From positions 2,858,080 through 2,922,079 of the forward strand of contig NC_037262.1 in assembly GCF_000002425.4 (NCBI RefSeq): 64,000 bases of DNA. Reading direction: 5' to 3'. Shown in pieces: positions 30,693-43,349 of this stretch. A program made the position numbers and the translations under genes. Under the pieces are notes generated by a model. That model made no database searches. It had not been told where the DNA came from and was given only the letters and a program-made list of their open reading frames with translations. Position 1 is the first letter of the stretch, and the number at the start of each line of letters is the position of its first letter. Source of the stretch: Physcomitrium patens. Taxonomy: Eukaryota > Streptophyta > Bryopsida > Funariales > Funariaceae.

Positions 30693-33600
30693 AGCGAGAT
30701 TATGGAGGTACAAAAGAGGAGGTACTCTTGCGAGATGAAGGTGCCTTTGATGCGAGTTTTATTGGTATACTGGAGAATGGAAATATTATGTATAAGAAAG
30801 TTGATGATTTTAAAAGAAAGGAAAGAAAAAGATTATATGATATTGAAGGACAATTACGCAAGTTAGGTACATTGCAAGATGATGAGAGGATTTTAGGTGT
30901 TTATGAAGAAAATGGACTAGAAGATTCATTGGAATTGATTACATCTATTGGATTAGGGGATAATGATAAGATTGTTGAGATTCATTCAAGAGAGGTTTAT
31001 ACCATACTTGAATCTTTTCAAACACCAGAAGTCATTGTAGAGACGAGATATAAAATGGCAGATAAGAAGGTAAAGCTTGTTGCCGGACCATTACTAGAAG
31101 ATTCTAAAGAACAAATGGGAGAAGCATCAAAAGAAGCAAGTTTAAGAGATCCAATGAGTATTGGACATCAGTTTACTAAAGAGACTTTTGAAGAATTGAA
31201 GATTGGTTCTGATGGTTCTTTATTGCCGGAGGAAATTACTTGCTTCAAAAAGATGTTGACTAAACAAGGTAGATCGTTTGCTTTCGAATCTCATGAAATT
31301 GGGTGTGTGAATCCAAATATTATAACACATATGGTTATCTTCACTGTACCACATGTACCTTAGAATCTAAGACCGATTTCAGTACCAAGGGCACATTTAT
31401 CTAAATTGGTTGAACTATTAAAAGAAAAGATGAAGATGAAAATATTGGAACCCTCGTTTGCGCCGTATTCAAGTCGATGGTTTACGGTACCTAAGAAGAA
31501 TGGGTCACTACAGTTTATTCAAGATATGCAACCGGTGAATGCAGTAACTATCAGGAATGCAGGAATTGGACCTATTGTGGATGAATTTGCTGAGGCGTTT
31601 GCTGGAAGGGCGATCTATTCAATGGGTGACTTATATTCAGGTTATGATCAATTTCAACTTGCCGAAGGAAGTTGAGATATGACAACATTGAGGACACCAC
31701 TTGGATTGGTTAGAATGTGCACTCTTCCTCAAGGCGCGACCAACTGAGTTGCGCATATGATGAATGGGATGAATAAGGTATTGAGAGATTTTATTCCGAA
31801 AAAGACTATGCCTTTTCTGGATGATGTTCCTATAAAAGGGTGCAGAGAAGGAGACAAGGATGAAACTTTAGATACGAGGGGGTGTCGCAAATATGTTGTT
31901 GATCATATACAAGATTGTGAAAAGATTTTAACTCGGCTTGGAGAAGTTCATCTTATATTATCGGGTATGAAGTCCGTATTTGGAGTACGAAAGGTTGTGA
32001 TTGTTGGACATTTATGTGGATCTTACGGAAGAAAACCAGATCCGACTAAAGTTGATGCAATTGGAAGGATGAAAGAGGATTGTGATTCTTTAACAGAGAT
32101 TCGCAGGTTTTTAGGTGCATGTGTATTTTATCGAATCTGGATCCCTCATTATGCTCACATAGCGGATCCATTATATGAACTGTTACGCAAGGGCTACCGA
32201 TTTAAATGGGAAGAAAGGCATATTCAGGCAATGTAAAGATTAAAGAAATTATTGATGTCACCTCCAATATTGAGGAAGGTTGATTATAAGTGCAATAGAC
32301 CAGTGATTCTTACTGTGGACGCTAGTCCAATTGCCATTGGATCGGCTGTGGGTCAAGATGATTCAAATGGGAATAGATTTGCAGTTCGATTTGGGGCTAA
32401 AGTTTTAAGTATTCGTCAGCGTGCATATTCGCAAGTCAAAAGAGAACTTTGGGGAGTCGTTTCGGCTATGAAAGCTGAAAAGGACTATTTGATTGGGGCA
32501 GTAGTAGTAATTGAAACAGATTGCTTGCCATTGCTTGGAATGATTACTAACTGTTCAACGCCAGATATTGCAATGTTGAGATGGATTGTTTATATTAAGT
32601 CATTAAATCCAGAATTTAAGCATATTAATGGGAAGGACAATTTAGTAGCAGACATGCTATCTCGAGCAAGATAGGAGAGGGAGGACGAAATGGTTGAAGA
32701 TATTGATGACGTCAGATTGAAATTCTATTCAATATCAAATCTCAACAGAGAAGACAAGCTATTTCTTAAAGAATCTTATGAAGGAGAATTATTGGATATT
32801 GGTCATTACTTGAATACCTTGACTAAGCAGGGGAATTGGTCTACAGAAAAATTCAAACAAATAAGAAAAAAAGCATATGGATTTTTACTTCGAGATGGAT
32901 TCTTATGGAAGAGACCGAAGAAAAGAATTGAGGTACCACAACGAGTGATAGGCAAAAAGGAAGAAAAACTAAAATTATTAAAGGAGTTTTATGATAGTTT
33001 ATGGGCAGGGCATAGAGGAATCTGGGCTACTTTTGCTAAACTCAAGGAATGATATTGGTGGAAAAATTTGTATCGAGATGTGCTCTTATTTGTAGAGTCA
33101 TGTGAAATCTATCAATATCCGACATCGAGATGGTCTTCATCCTACGTATCCTCTGGCTATTCATTTTAAATGGGTTGTTGATTTGGTTATTATGCCAGTT
33201 GGGTTATGGCAGATGAGATATTTGATTTTAGCTCATGAAGATTTATCAAATCAAGTAGAAAGAAGGGCATTGAGGATAAAATCTACAGAGGGGATTTGTA
33301 GGTTTTTGCTTGAAGATGTCATTTGCCGCTACGGATGCGTAGGAAAAATCACTGCAAATCGTGGAGAGTTAAATGCACAAGAAGCTCATAAGTTCTTTGA
33401 AAGATGTGGAGTTAAACTATCACTGACTACTGCTTATAATCCAGAAGGGAATGCAAAAAGCGAATGCAGTCACCCACCGATTGTGAAAGCATTAGTTAAA
33501 GCTTGTAATGGGAAAGTTAAAGAGTGGCCACGGCTTTTGTCATTTGTATTATGGGTTGATCGAACAACATATAGTTCGGTGACAGGATATATGCCAGTAG

Positions 33601-34157
33601 AACTTATGACAGGTCGAAAACCAATTATGCCGATTGAAGAAAAGGTACTTACTTAGAATATGCTACCATGGGAAGATGGATTGACAAGAGAAGAACTTCT
33701 GGCTATTAGGATTCGACAATTGGAGCAAAGTTCGGAAGATGTGCAGATAGCATTGAAAAGGTTAAAAAGAGCAAGGTTACAAAACAAGGCGCGATTTGAT
33801 AAGCAACATCGATTGAGACCTAAAGCAATCGAAGAAGGTGACTGGGTACTTATTTATGACAATAGTCTGGATAATCAACATAGTACTTTGCGGAAATTTT
33901 TAAAACGTTGGTTTGGACCATATGTAGTAACAATTGTTCATGATAATGCGACTTACTCATTACGGGAGTTAGATGGTACAAAATTGAAAATACCAATTGC
34001 AAGGAAGCGAGTAAAAATATTTAAACGAAGACACACGGAGATGAATATGGAAGACCTTAATGAAGGTATAGAGATTCCGCAGCAAGAAGATGAAAGTGAT
34101 TTGGATAATGAAGGTGACGAAGATGAACTGGACAAAGACGTAGAGGATATATTCTAA
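30693..34157 (+). pseudogene. pol: Pol of N1: RT, RNase H, integrase
   Basis: Frame 2 from about 30700 to 33060, then shifted. RT: HLSKLVELLKEKM, YSSRWFTVPKKNGS, YSMGDLYSGYDQFQL, LPQGATN and FLDD at 31814-31825. RNase H: TVDASPIAIG and NLVADMLSRAR. Integrase: GHRGIW, then CEIY where CxxC is expected (Cys to Tyr). After a frameshift near 33060-33100 it has KWVVDLVIMP, ITANRGELN and NPEGNAKSE. The second catalytic Asp is Asn (AAT 33357-33359). Stops at about 31361, 31673, 31744, 32234, 33050 and 33655 mostly fit CGA-to-TGA, CAG/CAA-to-TAG/TAA or TGG-to-TAG. The C-terminus is acidic (DESDLDNEGDEDE). Confidence 0.88.
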
Positions 34158-34206
34158 ATCAAACAGCAATTGGGTAAATTGGTGCATACTGGAGGATGAT
34201 CAAGTT

Positions 34207-34219
34207 CAGAGGGGGTGGA
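34207..34219 (+). other. Polypurine tract of N1
   Basis: CAGAGGGGGTGGA directly before the 3' LTR. Confidence 0.8.
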
Positions 34220-35301
34220 TGTCGTGTTGTAACACGAGTATACCGTGAAAATATAAAGAAAGGGGACTTTTATTAATGTTCAGTTACCTCGAATATTGGG
34301 AGCAATGACCAATTCCAGTGTAAATACTGAGTGGCCAGGTTCAGTCACCCCGTTACAGTCAGCCGGGGCATACTGAAATGCTCCATTCGATTCCAATAAC
34401 GGAAGTCAGCAGGAAGAGAAAGGATCAATTCACACGATGGGTGAGACTTACTACTAGACTCTTAGCCAATATGAGACCTGAATTGGTTGGGCGACTCAAT
34501 GTAGTCCCAATTACGGGGTTTCGATTCTGTTTCAGGCTGTCCTGTTCTCTCTGCCGTTTCAGGGAACGTTGTTTTCGGTAAAAGGATCTCTTAAAGGTAA
34601 AAACGGAGGAAAAAGCTCTGACGGCGAGAGCCAATTTTGGATCCAAGCTCTGACGGTGGGAGCCAATTCCGGATCCAAGACGGAGGATTGAAGAAATTCA
34701 GAATTAAGGTTAAGAAATGAGAGGGAGAGAGAATAAGTTTTTGGGGAGTTTTTTGAAGAATGAGAGAGCTAGCTTCATGCTTCGGGCAGGGAAAAAAGAC
34801 AGAGAATTGGGTCTTTTTCTTCATAGGATTTTAGGAAGACTGAGGCAATCATTACTGAAGTCAGTGTTATAATGGTGAATCGGGATTTTTAATGAAGTGG
34901 GTTTGATTACTCTTGACTGTTTTGTGAAATCAAGTTACGTCTGTGATGAGGAGTTAAAAGGGTGTCTATAGGATTACATATGCGGAGTGAATGAAATTTA
35001 TTGGGTTAATCTAACAAGACAGTCAGTAGATACAAGATCGTGAGTATAAAGCGGTATCAAAGATTAGCAGTTTGGATTGTTCGAGATTCTCTGTAACATC
35101 TAGAGACCTACCGGCTGGGGCAAAAAGGACTTCGACAAGCATTCAAAGGGCATCCGTATAGATTTACGATGTATTCTTGCAGTTGTTTATATTCCAACAG
35201 TCAAAAATCGATAAACTGCTTGAATATTGGCGAATCTCCATACTACCTTCTACAGCCAGATGCCCGACGCGTTCTCGAGTAGGAAAGCACGTAATACGAC
35301 A
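34220..35301 (+). repeat. 3' LTR of N1
   Basis: 1082 bp, TGTCGTG...ACGACA. Closely similar to the 5' LTR apart from a 185-bp deletion near 34443. Confidence 0.93.
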
Positions 35302-35305
35302 ACGG

Positions 35306-35695
35306 ACACAGAAATATAGGCTCGAGATCTAACAAGAAGTTCAAGAAGAATTGGCAAGAACTAGATTAATCAGATGAATACAAGAACAACATCAGAGAGG
35401 TGAGCTAGAGCTCCAAGAGATGTGTTGTCGAGACTGAAGAACTCTTCAGCCTTGATTCCAATATATACTCCTATTTAGGGAGCTTCTCAAGCAACTTCTA
35501 CCAACTAGGAAGCTTCTAGAAGGTTCTGGTGACTTGCTTCTAGAAGATTCTAGAAACTTGTCTCTAGAAGGTTCTAAGGACTATGTCCCTAACATCTTCT
35601 ACTAACTAAAAAGCTTCTAGAAGGTTCCAGAGACTTGCTTCTAGAAGGTTCTAGAAACTTGTCTCTAGAAGGTTCTAAGGACTATGTCCCTAATA
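35306..35695 (-). repeat. Main part of the H2 5' LTR
   Basis: Continues the LTR after N1. TATA near 35461-35468, HSE runs from 35508. The terminal roughly 100 bp is tandemly duplicated (35490-35594 and 35595-35695), each copy ending GTCCCTAA(C/T)A. The outermost copy borders the CCAAA TSD. Confidence 0.88.
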
Positions 35696-35700
35696 CCAAA

Positions 35701-37500
35701 ATATCTAAATTATAAATTATTTCTAATGTGATTTTTATTTTAAAATAGAAAACTTACAAGACAAGTCTCAATTACTATTTAACATATTTAGAAGAATCTA
35801 AAGGTCTAACTTGTGTCTAAGAAAATTTCTCAATATTTTTGGAAGAAGATATTATTTACTTATAATATTTATAACTATTTAAATTTACTTCTATTTTACT
35901 TAAGTTACATAAACATCTATTATTCTATAATTTAAAAATTATAATCATTATTAAATATATATGTGTCTAAATTCAATACAATCATATATAAGTGACTAAT
36001 ATGAAAGTAATATTTTTTATACCAACTTATGTACGATATTACATTTATAATTAATATAGGAAGTCAATCTGCATGGTTATATATAAAACTTAATTATGTA
36101 TTTTTATTTAGTAATTTCAATAAAGGTAATTGGCTTAAAAGATTATTCAATAATTTGAAGTAATTTACACAAAGAAAACCTATTCAATCTTATTATTATA
36201 GTATCAATTCTGTAAAATTACCAAAAATATATATATTCTTCTATGCTAAAAAAATTGAAGTTTTTTTGTTGATATATATTTTTAAAATAAGAAATAATTT
36301 TATTTCTATGATTTATGCATCTAATTATATTTTTTTTTATATATACATTTATCAATCTAAAAACACCACAACTTCTATCTACAAAATTTAGTGACCTAGT
36401 TCCATTACTAACATTGCAATTGAAAAAACAAAACAAGTTTGAAGGGATATATTTTAATTTATATATAAATAGTGGATTGTTAAATTTAAAGGATGAATTT
36501 GCAACAACCTCATTAATTTTATAGAATCACTACTTATTAGTTAGTTGAGTCCTTCCATCTTTCTTGCTATATATAAACTATTTACTTATCTTGCTTAACA
36601 TGTTCTTATATTGCTTTTGCTTTTGTCTTATAAATTCTACAATCAATACCATTATAATTAGTACATATATTAGTAAATTAATTAAATTTAATACATATAT
36701 TAGTAAATTAATTAAATTTAATACATATATTAGTAAATTAATTAAATTTAATACATATATTAGTAAATTAATTAAATTTAATACATATATTAGTAAATTA
36801 ATTAAATTTAATACATATATTATTAAATTAGTGAATTAATTATTTTTTTATAAAAATTAATTAATTTAAATATTAGTTATTTTTTGATTAGCTTGTTTTC
36901 TATCTTTTCTTTTTCAAAGATCAATATCTATCCCCAATTTTGCAAAGCTATATACATCTAAATATCCTCAAATTTTAGAATTACTTTTGATTTAACTTAA
37001 TTAACGTCATATCTAATTAATGCACAATACATACATCTAAATTTTTTGAAGTCCTATAAAAAAAAGTTGATTTACTAATAAACAATATATTTAAAAAAAT
37101 TTATGATAATTAGAATTTTGAATTATTATTAGTGATTATTAGAAGTTGATTCAATTTTTACAAATTGTATGAGAAATCATTAATGATATCTGTACAAATT
37201 GCTTTCAACTTGTGACTTCAATGAAGATAAAAAAAAAATTAAAAATTAAAAATTACATTAGTATTATAAGTCAGTATTAATACAATTCAGTTAAGTTTAC
37301 TCTTAGAATTTGTTGAAGTTTATAGATTTTCTTAATTTTTAATTATAACATTACTTGAGCATAAAAATCTAATTAAAATTTAAGAAAACATTCACCATAC
37401 GTGTAACTGAATATTTCAAAAATAAAAACTTAAAGTATCAATTGAATTCAATTTATTAAACATACTACTATATATATATATAGAGAGAGAGAGAGTTTAG
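35701..37500. other. AT-rich intergenic region
   Basis: No gene supported. Contains the 30-bp tandem array described separately and a short (TA)n(GA)n tract at about 37470-37495. Confidence 0.65.
36661..36830. repeat. 30-bp tandem repeat, about 5.7 copies
   Basis: Unit: tacatatattagtaaatt followed by aattaaatttaa. Copies are nearly identical. Because 30 is a multiple of 3, one frame repeats a 10-residue unit (ISKLIKFNTY); the frame around it looks fortuitous. Confidence 0.95.
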
Positions 37501-39020
37501 ATAAAATTCATATTAATTTAAAGCAAGTTATTTCCGCTCCTGCAATTCATTGTTGTGCAAATTTCCACGACTTGCTCAAACGAGAAGGCTGCTATGCCGT
37601 CTTCGGATGTGAACAATGCAGGAAAATATATCGACTTGGGTCATTGGAATAGAGTGAAGATATAGCTTTTGCTCTGGCGCTGACCCAATCTCCAATGAGT
37701 TGGTGAAGTCCCCACTTCCGAGAGCATGTCTCCTGATGTGTTTAGAGAGAGTAGCTGTGAGTAATTGGTGATCTGTCTCCATCGAGTTAGAAGAATTGTC
37801 GCAGACGGTGAGTTTGTGGGGCAACTAGATTTATTTCTAGGCTTTCGCGACCTGATACAACTGGCTAGTTCATAAATAAAAACAGTAATGACCCACTTCG
37901 GGAGACTTGTGGGTTGCACTTAATTTGTGCAGAGCTACAATAAGCCTCCGCAGAAAACGAAATGTTCAAGCTGTTCCTGCAGTTCTGGTGAACAGTATTA
38001 AGGTTTGAACTTGCAAGTGACTAATCGTTCCCGAGTATGGAAAAGGATAATTGCTTCTCGCTTCCCTACATTTACATTTGCACATTCTGTTCTTACTCCA
38101 GGAATAGAGAATCAGTGCAGCATCATTAAGAAGTAACCAAAAATTCATTCATAAGCCTGGCATTGGTCAATCTACTGCTAGCTCCTAAGATAATGCAGTG
38201 GCTACTGAGAATAGGAGAACTGGAAGTAAAAAGGGAACTGCTTAAAAGGAAAATACCACATAGCCATCATACACTCATGTGAGGGCTCTAGTGCGCGCAG
38301 AACACTCCATCAAATTTATAAAATACAGTAGAGAAAGAACTACTGTGAAAAATTTATTGGAACTTCAACAGTGCTGTATCCGACTAAATCCCTGCCAAGT
38401 GAGACTGATAGGAGGAGGTACACTTCTCTAGCAATCAAGGCCGTTTTTTTGGCATGTATACAGATCACTGCCAGGTTCATGCCTCAATTTCATCAGCCAA
38501 AAGGATGTGATAAAACTGTACACCAGCAGAAATGAAAAATGCATCTGGGCATATTTTACGTCGCACAACTGCTGGAAAAGTATGTCAATGCTAAAACATT
38601 GTACACACGCGCATACTCGACACACAAATAAAGTTAAGAAATGAAAAGATAAACGAAGATTAAAAGTACTCACGTACAATTCATCGAGACAAGATTCACT
38701 GTGTAATAGTTTCCTCCTTCCCTAGATCCTGTAGAGGAAGTTTTTATCTGAGGTAAACACTCTTGCGGCAGTGACCAGTTCGAAATTCGACGACAAATGA
38801 ATTCTTCGAAGTCGAAAGCCCTCACAGTTAATTCTCTGAGTTTCTTTGAGAAGAATCCGATCTTCCTTAAATTCCACTTCTCCACAACCCTTTCAACACC
38901 AGTACCTGCACGTTGCTTCGACAATGAAGATGTCCATATTATATGATCTAGAGATTTTAGCAGGTTTCGCCTGGTAACGATAATCATAAATAACCGATTC
39001 TTTCTGGATGTGTCGTCTGA
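37500..39020. other. GC-richer island, left part, no defined gene
   Basis: Composition rises abruptly near 37520. Several minus-strand frames of 60-105 codons (for example 38670-38987) have no recognisable domains. Lying downstream of 39021 on the minus strand, they may be 3' UTR or further exons of the gene there. Confidence 0.35.
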
Positions 39021-39596
39021 TTAGAGCTGCAGAACAGATTGCGGCCGGAATTGGTTAAGATTGAACAAGGAGCAGATGGCGCGGGTGATTTCCACCCAGA
39101 GTGGACCAGGAAGGCAGGAGTCGGCCTCAGAGAATGAGTGCAAGGTGATGCTGGAGTGGTGGCTTTGGAGCCAAGTCCTAGTGAACCTGGCCCATTGACG
39201 CGAGAAGAACTGGTTTGCAGGGGTTGCCTGTGCGTGTGAAGGTAGGAGGTAGGCGCGAGCGGCCAGCTCCACAAGACGATTTTTGATCACAGGGCGCTCG
39301 TCTTCTAATTCCTTATGTTCACCTTCGCACTCCCTCTGCGGTTTGATGAGACAGGTATGGCGATCGCTCGACAGCAGGTCTCGCAGGCTGGTGTAGGATA
39401 GTTCATGCGGATTTTCGTTCTTCAAAATTGTAAGTTCTGTAGCGGCATTAGAGAAGTTCTTGTGTGCAGACATAACTTCCACATGCAGGAGACCGCCACT
39501 TGGTACATGCGGATGTCTAGCCCAGGAAAAGAGAGGTAGAAGCATGCGCATACCAAGTCTTGGCAAGTTTGTCATTTTCTGTATGAGGAACTGCAT
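39021..39596 (-). CDS. Possible plant gene exon, unknown function
   Basis: A minus-strand frame of 191 codons ending at a TAA at 39021. The likely initiator is the internal MTNLPRLGMRMLLPLFS, since a splice-acceptor-like CATACAG precedes it; the upstream MQFLIQK may be intronic. Notable segments: LSYTSLRDLL, an acidic EGEHKELEDERP, IKNRLVELAARAYLLP, WARFTRTWLQSH and LWVEITRAICSLFNL. The pattern resembles an uncharacterised plant family I remember only vaguely, so no function is proposed. The hydrophobic start could be an organellar presequence. A 43-codon minus-strand frame at 40234-40365 (MSSEGCGNG, then RKMRRKEEEAGEVEDEKQ) may be an upstream exon or uORF. Confidence 0.45.
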   Translation of the reverse strand: MQFLIQKMTNLPRLGMRMLLPLFSWARHPHVPSGGLLHVEVMSAHKNFSNAATELTILKNENPHELSYTSLRDLLSSDRHTCLIKPQRECEGEHKELEDERPVIKNRLVELAARAYLLPSHAQATPANQFFSRQWARFTRTWLQSHHSSITLHSFSEADSCLPGPLWVEITRAICSLFNLNQFRPQSVLQL

Positions 39597-42330
39597 AGTA
39601 ACACAAGAAGAAGGCTGATAAGAGGACTACCCAAAGACATGATTCTACAGCAAAGTTACGAAGGTGAACGATAAATACAACACAGTGAATAGAGAGTTTA
39701 TATCCATTCGAAAAAGTCTCTCCTCCGATCTAGGCGATTCGCAGAAACATCTCAGGTTACACTAAAACAGAAACCACAGAAGTATCTGCTACTTCAGCAA
39801 CATACCTAAAAAGCATCTGAACCTGCTCTCCAGCCTCCCATCATTACGGAAAGTTCAGGCACACTTTCATTCCAGTGCACCACTAGCAACACTTTGAACG
39901 GTAAGACACGTTACCACTCAGTATTGCGAACTAGTGACAATTACAATTCGACGCACACGACTCAAAACCTCCAGTAAATGGGAGACTAAAAACTCCACAA
40001 CAGAATCAATTTCAGTACGCAATGTCAAACGATTCCAGGAGTTCCACTAGGCGAACTCCTCAGAACCTCAGAAATGCGAGATGCCATCCAATTTGCACAC
40101 AAATTCCTAGCAACGCAGTAACATAACCCCTGCAACCTCGAAACAGGAAAAAAAACAGAAATACACCTGAAAGCCTGAAAATGTACCTACGTTGCATGTC
40201 AGGAACGGACTGTTCTCCCAATCTCACGTAGCGCTACTCTAAGTGTCGGGGAAAGACCACGAGCAGGCTCTGCTTCTCGTCTTCAACCTCGCCTGCTTCT
40301 TCTTCCTTCCGCCTCATTTTCCTGTCTCTCACTTTACTACCGTTGCCACAACCTTCCGAAGACATTCTAGTTCCCGCCTGCGACGAACTCCCTCGCATTT
40401 AAGCTAATGATCAAACACACCTCTGCAGACCCGCTCCAAGGCTACTAGAGACTGAAGTAAGTAAGTAAGCAACTACAGCATATCAATCCTTCCCACCCAA
40501 TCCTCCAAACAAAGACCCAACTACCCGAGCGACGAATAATGTGAGCAGACAGATGCGCGCTGTAATGGCGACGAGCATCGTTCGGCATCGGCGACCGTAG
40601 TTTGTCAGAGAAAAAGCTACTTGTCTGTCTGGAGAGGGTCGCATCCGAGAATACAGCCCCAGCCCCACTCAGATCGGCATCTTTTCATTCGAAGTCAGGC
40701 GAGTGAGGACCCACTTGCGACCTTCGGGTGGGCGTATTCTGTCATTCCGCGACCTCTGGTCTCCTCTATCAGACTAGGAGCCGACTGTGAGCTGGTATAG
40801 CTGACGATTATTGATGCGGGTGTCATTGATTGAGGAGTTGCTTTCTTATTTTTTTGTGACATATTTGTTTTATCTATTTATTTAAATGAAAAATGTCTCG
40901 TTGAGAGCTTAGTATATTAAAATCATTTTTTTAACAGCCAGGCATGACTAATGTGTGAACCCATTACAGACATGGGAAATGGGTATCGTGTTGCTGCCGG
41001 AAGATCGTCTCTTGGCGGATTTGTGGGTCATGCTTGGTTCAGAATCAAGAATTCTCATGGTTTTTAACACAGGTAAATACTAAAAAGACTACCGATGTTT
41101 TTGACAAAGCCCACACTCATAGCACCACAATGCGCCGATAATCGGAATCTGGAACAGTGTCAAATATCAGAAAATCGCCGTCCAAATATGGTCACGAGTT
41201 TCCGACAAATTCAATGCTCCACTTCGAGAGAGTGCGAGAAGATCACAAGGATACAAGACTCTTGTGCCCTTTCGAAATGAATGTGTTTTGGGTTGTTGAA
41301 TTGTGAATCAATCAAGCTGTCTATCCAACCAAATTACCCCTAAATAAGAGAAACACGGATTATCTTCAAGGACTGGAAGAGTGCCAAAAACTCGAGCTTC
41401 GTCACAGCATTCACCCAAAACACTGCGTTACCGTGGGCATCGTGTTCCTCTAGTCCATGAGGAGAACAGCTGAAGAGATCGACCTTCCTGTTTTCTAGAT
41501 TTACCCACAAGTTGATCGATTCCCTGCTCCTCCACTGTCCTCGAAGCGAAGTTGCCGCATTTGCTTTCTTTACACGGATCCCAATCGGCGAGGACCACAC
41601 CACTGTCGGATTCCACCCTCCCAATGGAAGTCGAGGAACAAACAGTGTTGCGAGCTGAAGACAATCCACCATAAACAGGGAAAGTTTGGAGCAAGTGGGA
41701 GCTCCTGGTGCAGACAGGTTAGTGCAGAGAGTCGGTGAATTTGACAGGCAGCTCTTCTGGTGAAACAATCTTCAAGGATTGGGGGCGACGATTCCTCTGC
41801 AGTGATAATCAAACCCGCCTGACAGATTTTTTTTTCTTCTTCTCAAATCCTGTACCTGCTGCCACGCTCTCCGCGATTCGACGGTGTCCTGCTCGCAAGC
41901 CATACAGACAAATTAGAAGCAGATTCTGTTGCTGTTTTTTTGGCGTGATTGTGAACGTCATTACTGCCGGAAGAAATGCCCCGTGATAAAAATATAAACA
42001 AAATGCAAAAAAGTACAAAAAACACGAAGATGTCGGGCCATTGCTCAGTCTCCAACCCAAAAAAAATAAAAAATCTGTGGCGGGCTGGGAAGTTCCGAGG
42101 GAACGAACTCAGAAACCCACGTAATTGATCAATTCAAAGGCATCTTTTTAGTGTATAAAAAAAGGAGTCAAATTGAGATGACATTGAATTCGAATGTGGA
42201 CAGATGTACCTACTAGGACCCACGCTATTTCCAAGGCCTTCTACAACACTGGAATGGTCATTCAACAAGACCCAAAAACTTTGTTTAATCACGGAGCTTT
42301 GAACTAGGAGCATGGAGAGCATGAATTAGG
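39597..42330. other. GC-richer island, right part
   Basis: Probable 5' region of the minus-strand gene to about 40680, then a possible second transcript. Frames at 41340-41768 and overlapping ones on both strands lack recognisable domains. The island ends near 42330 at a run of three TTAGGG units (42327-42346). Confidence 0.35.
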
Positions 42331-42813
42331 GTTAGGGTTAGGTCATGCGTTTTTGTGTATGCGTAGGACTTTGGAGGGCTATTTGACAAGTGAAAATTGT
42401 GGTTATGAAATGGGTTTTTGGGGTTGGAAAAGGTTGTGTGGGGATTGGAATATAATTAACTAGAAGTTGATGAGTGGGTCTCTACCATGAGAAATGAAGT
42501 TTAGTAGTAGAAGATGCTTGAAAATACCTTCAATATCCTTCAGAATAAAATTGGATCGTTTTTACAATGAATGGCTGTTGGGATATTAATGTGTTGTTTC
42601 AGGTGAGGCAAGTTATGGATGTCAAACATGAATAATTAAAAGTCTGTCATTGTGTGTTACTTGGTCCTTTTTACTGATAATTTGTTCATTCATTCGATTG
42701 TTTTGAGAGCAATTTGAATCATCTGTTTCAAGATATTATATATTTCATCTTACTCCAGGAATTATTGTAGAGTAAAAAAAATTGTACAAATTTGTAGTAG
42801 GAATATAGAATGG

Positions 42814-42815
<2 letters not shown>

Positions 42816-42847
<32 letters not shown>
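42816..42847. repeat. (TA)n microsatellite
   Basis: TA tract of about 32 bp; further tracts at 43089-43114 and 43212-43238 just before element X2. Confidence 0.9.
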
Positions 42848-42849
<2 letters not shown>

Positions 42850-43212
42850 TATAATAGAATGGGATATTTCACTCACTATATTATAAAACACATTATATTA
42901 CACATTTTATGGTATCTTCCATATTTCAAATCTACACAGCATTGACAATATTCAAACCATCTAATGTTGATTTCATGTAAATATAAAAAATTATGAAAGA
43001 TTAAATAAAAACTTATGTAATCCTAATTTAAAACATCTGATTAGTTTTGAGTATACATGTTTATATGTAGATACTTACAGATAGATATAGATATATATAT
43101 ATATATATATATATTAAATTATAATTGAAAGGTATAATTCTCAGCATTCACAATGTCTTTTCATTGCTTAAGTAATGAAAAACTGATTTATTCATAAAAA
43201 GAATAAATAGTG

Positions 43213-43244
<32 letters not shown>

Positions 43245-43349
43245 TCACAAAGCATAAAAATTTATTTTATAAGATCTATTTATTGAGATTTTTAAATAAA
43301 TAAATCACAAATTTTATTTTATTCTATATTTATACCTTATTTTTATATA

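Larger units (their letters stand above)
26983..35301 (+). mobile_element. N1, a Ty3/gypsy element of another clade nested in H2
   Basis: 8319 bp, plus strand, LTRs 26983-28249 and 34220-35301, flanked by the 4-bp duplication ACGG (26979-26982 and 35302-35305), which is part of the H2 LTR sequence TGTCACGGACAC. Its Gag-Pol differs strongly from H1, H2 and X: protease is DHGSE, RT has FLDD and there is no chromodomain. Nonsense codons and a few frameshifts disable it. Confidence 0.93.
21317..35695 (-). mobile_element. Chromovirus H2, sister of H1, interrupted by N1
   Basis: Flanked by the perfect 5-bp duplication CCAAA (21312-21316 and 35696-35700). Same order as H1 on the minus strand. The 5' LTR is split: its outer 8 bp lie at 26975-26982 and the rest at 35306-35695, with N1 between. 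Without N1 and its extra TSD copy the element is about 6.1 kb. It is more decayed than H1. Confidence 0.93.

Noticed and set aside
36661..36830. Possible CRISPR-like array
   Set aside because: Repeats are contiguous without spacers, and the window is eukaryotic.
36564..36839. 91-codon frame with ten-residue repeats
   Set aside because: Product of the 30-bp tandem array in AT-rich DNA; no plausible gene structure.
41340..41986. Overlapping frames on both strands
   Set aside because: No frame has recognisable motifs or splice support; kept only as an undefined part of the island.
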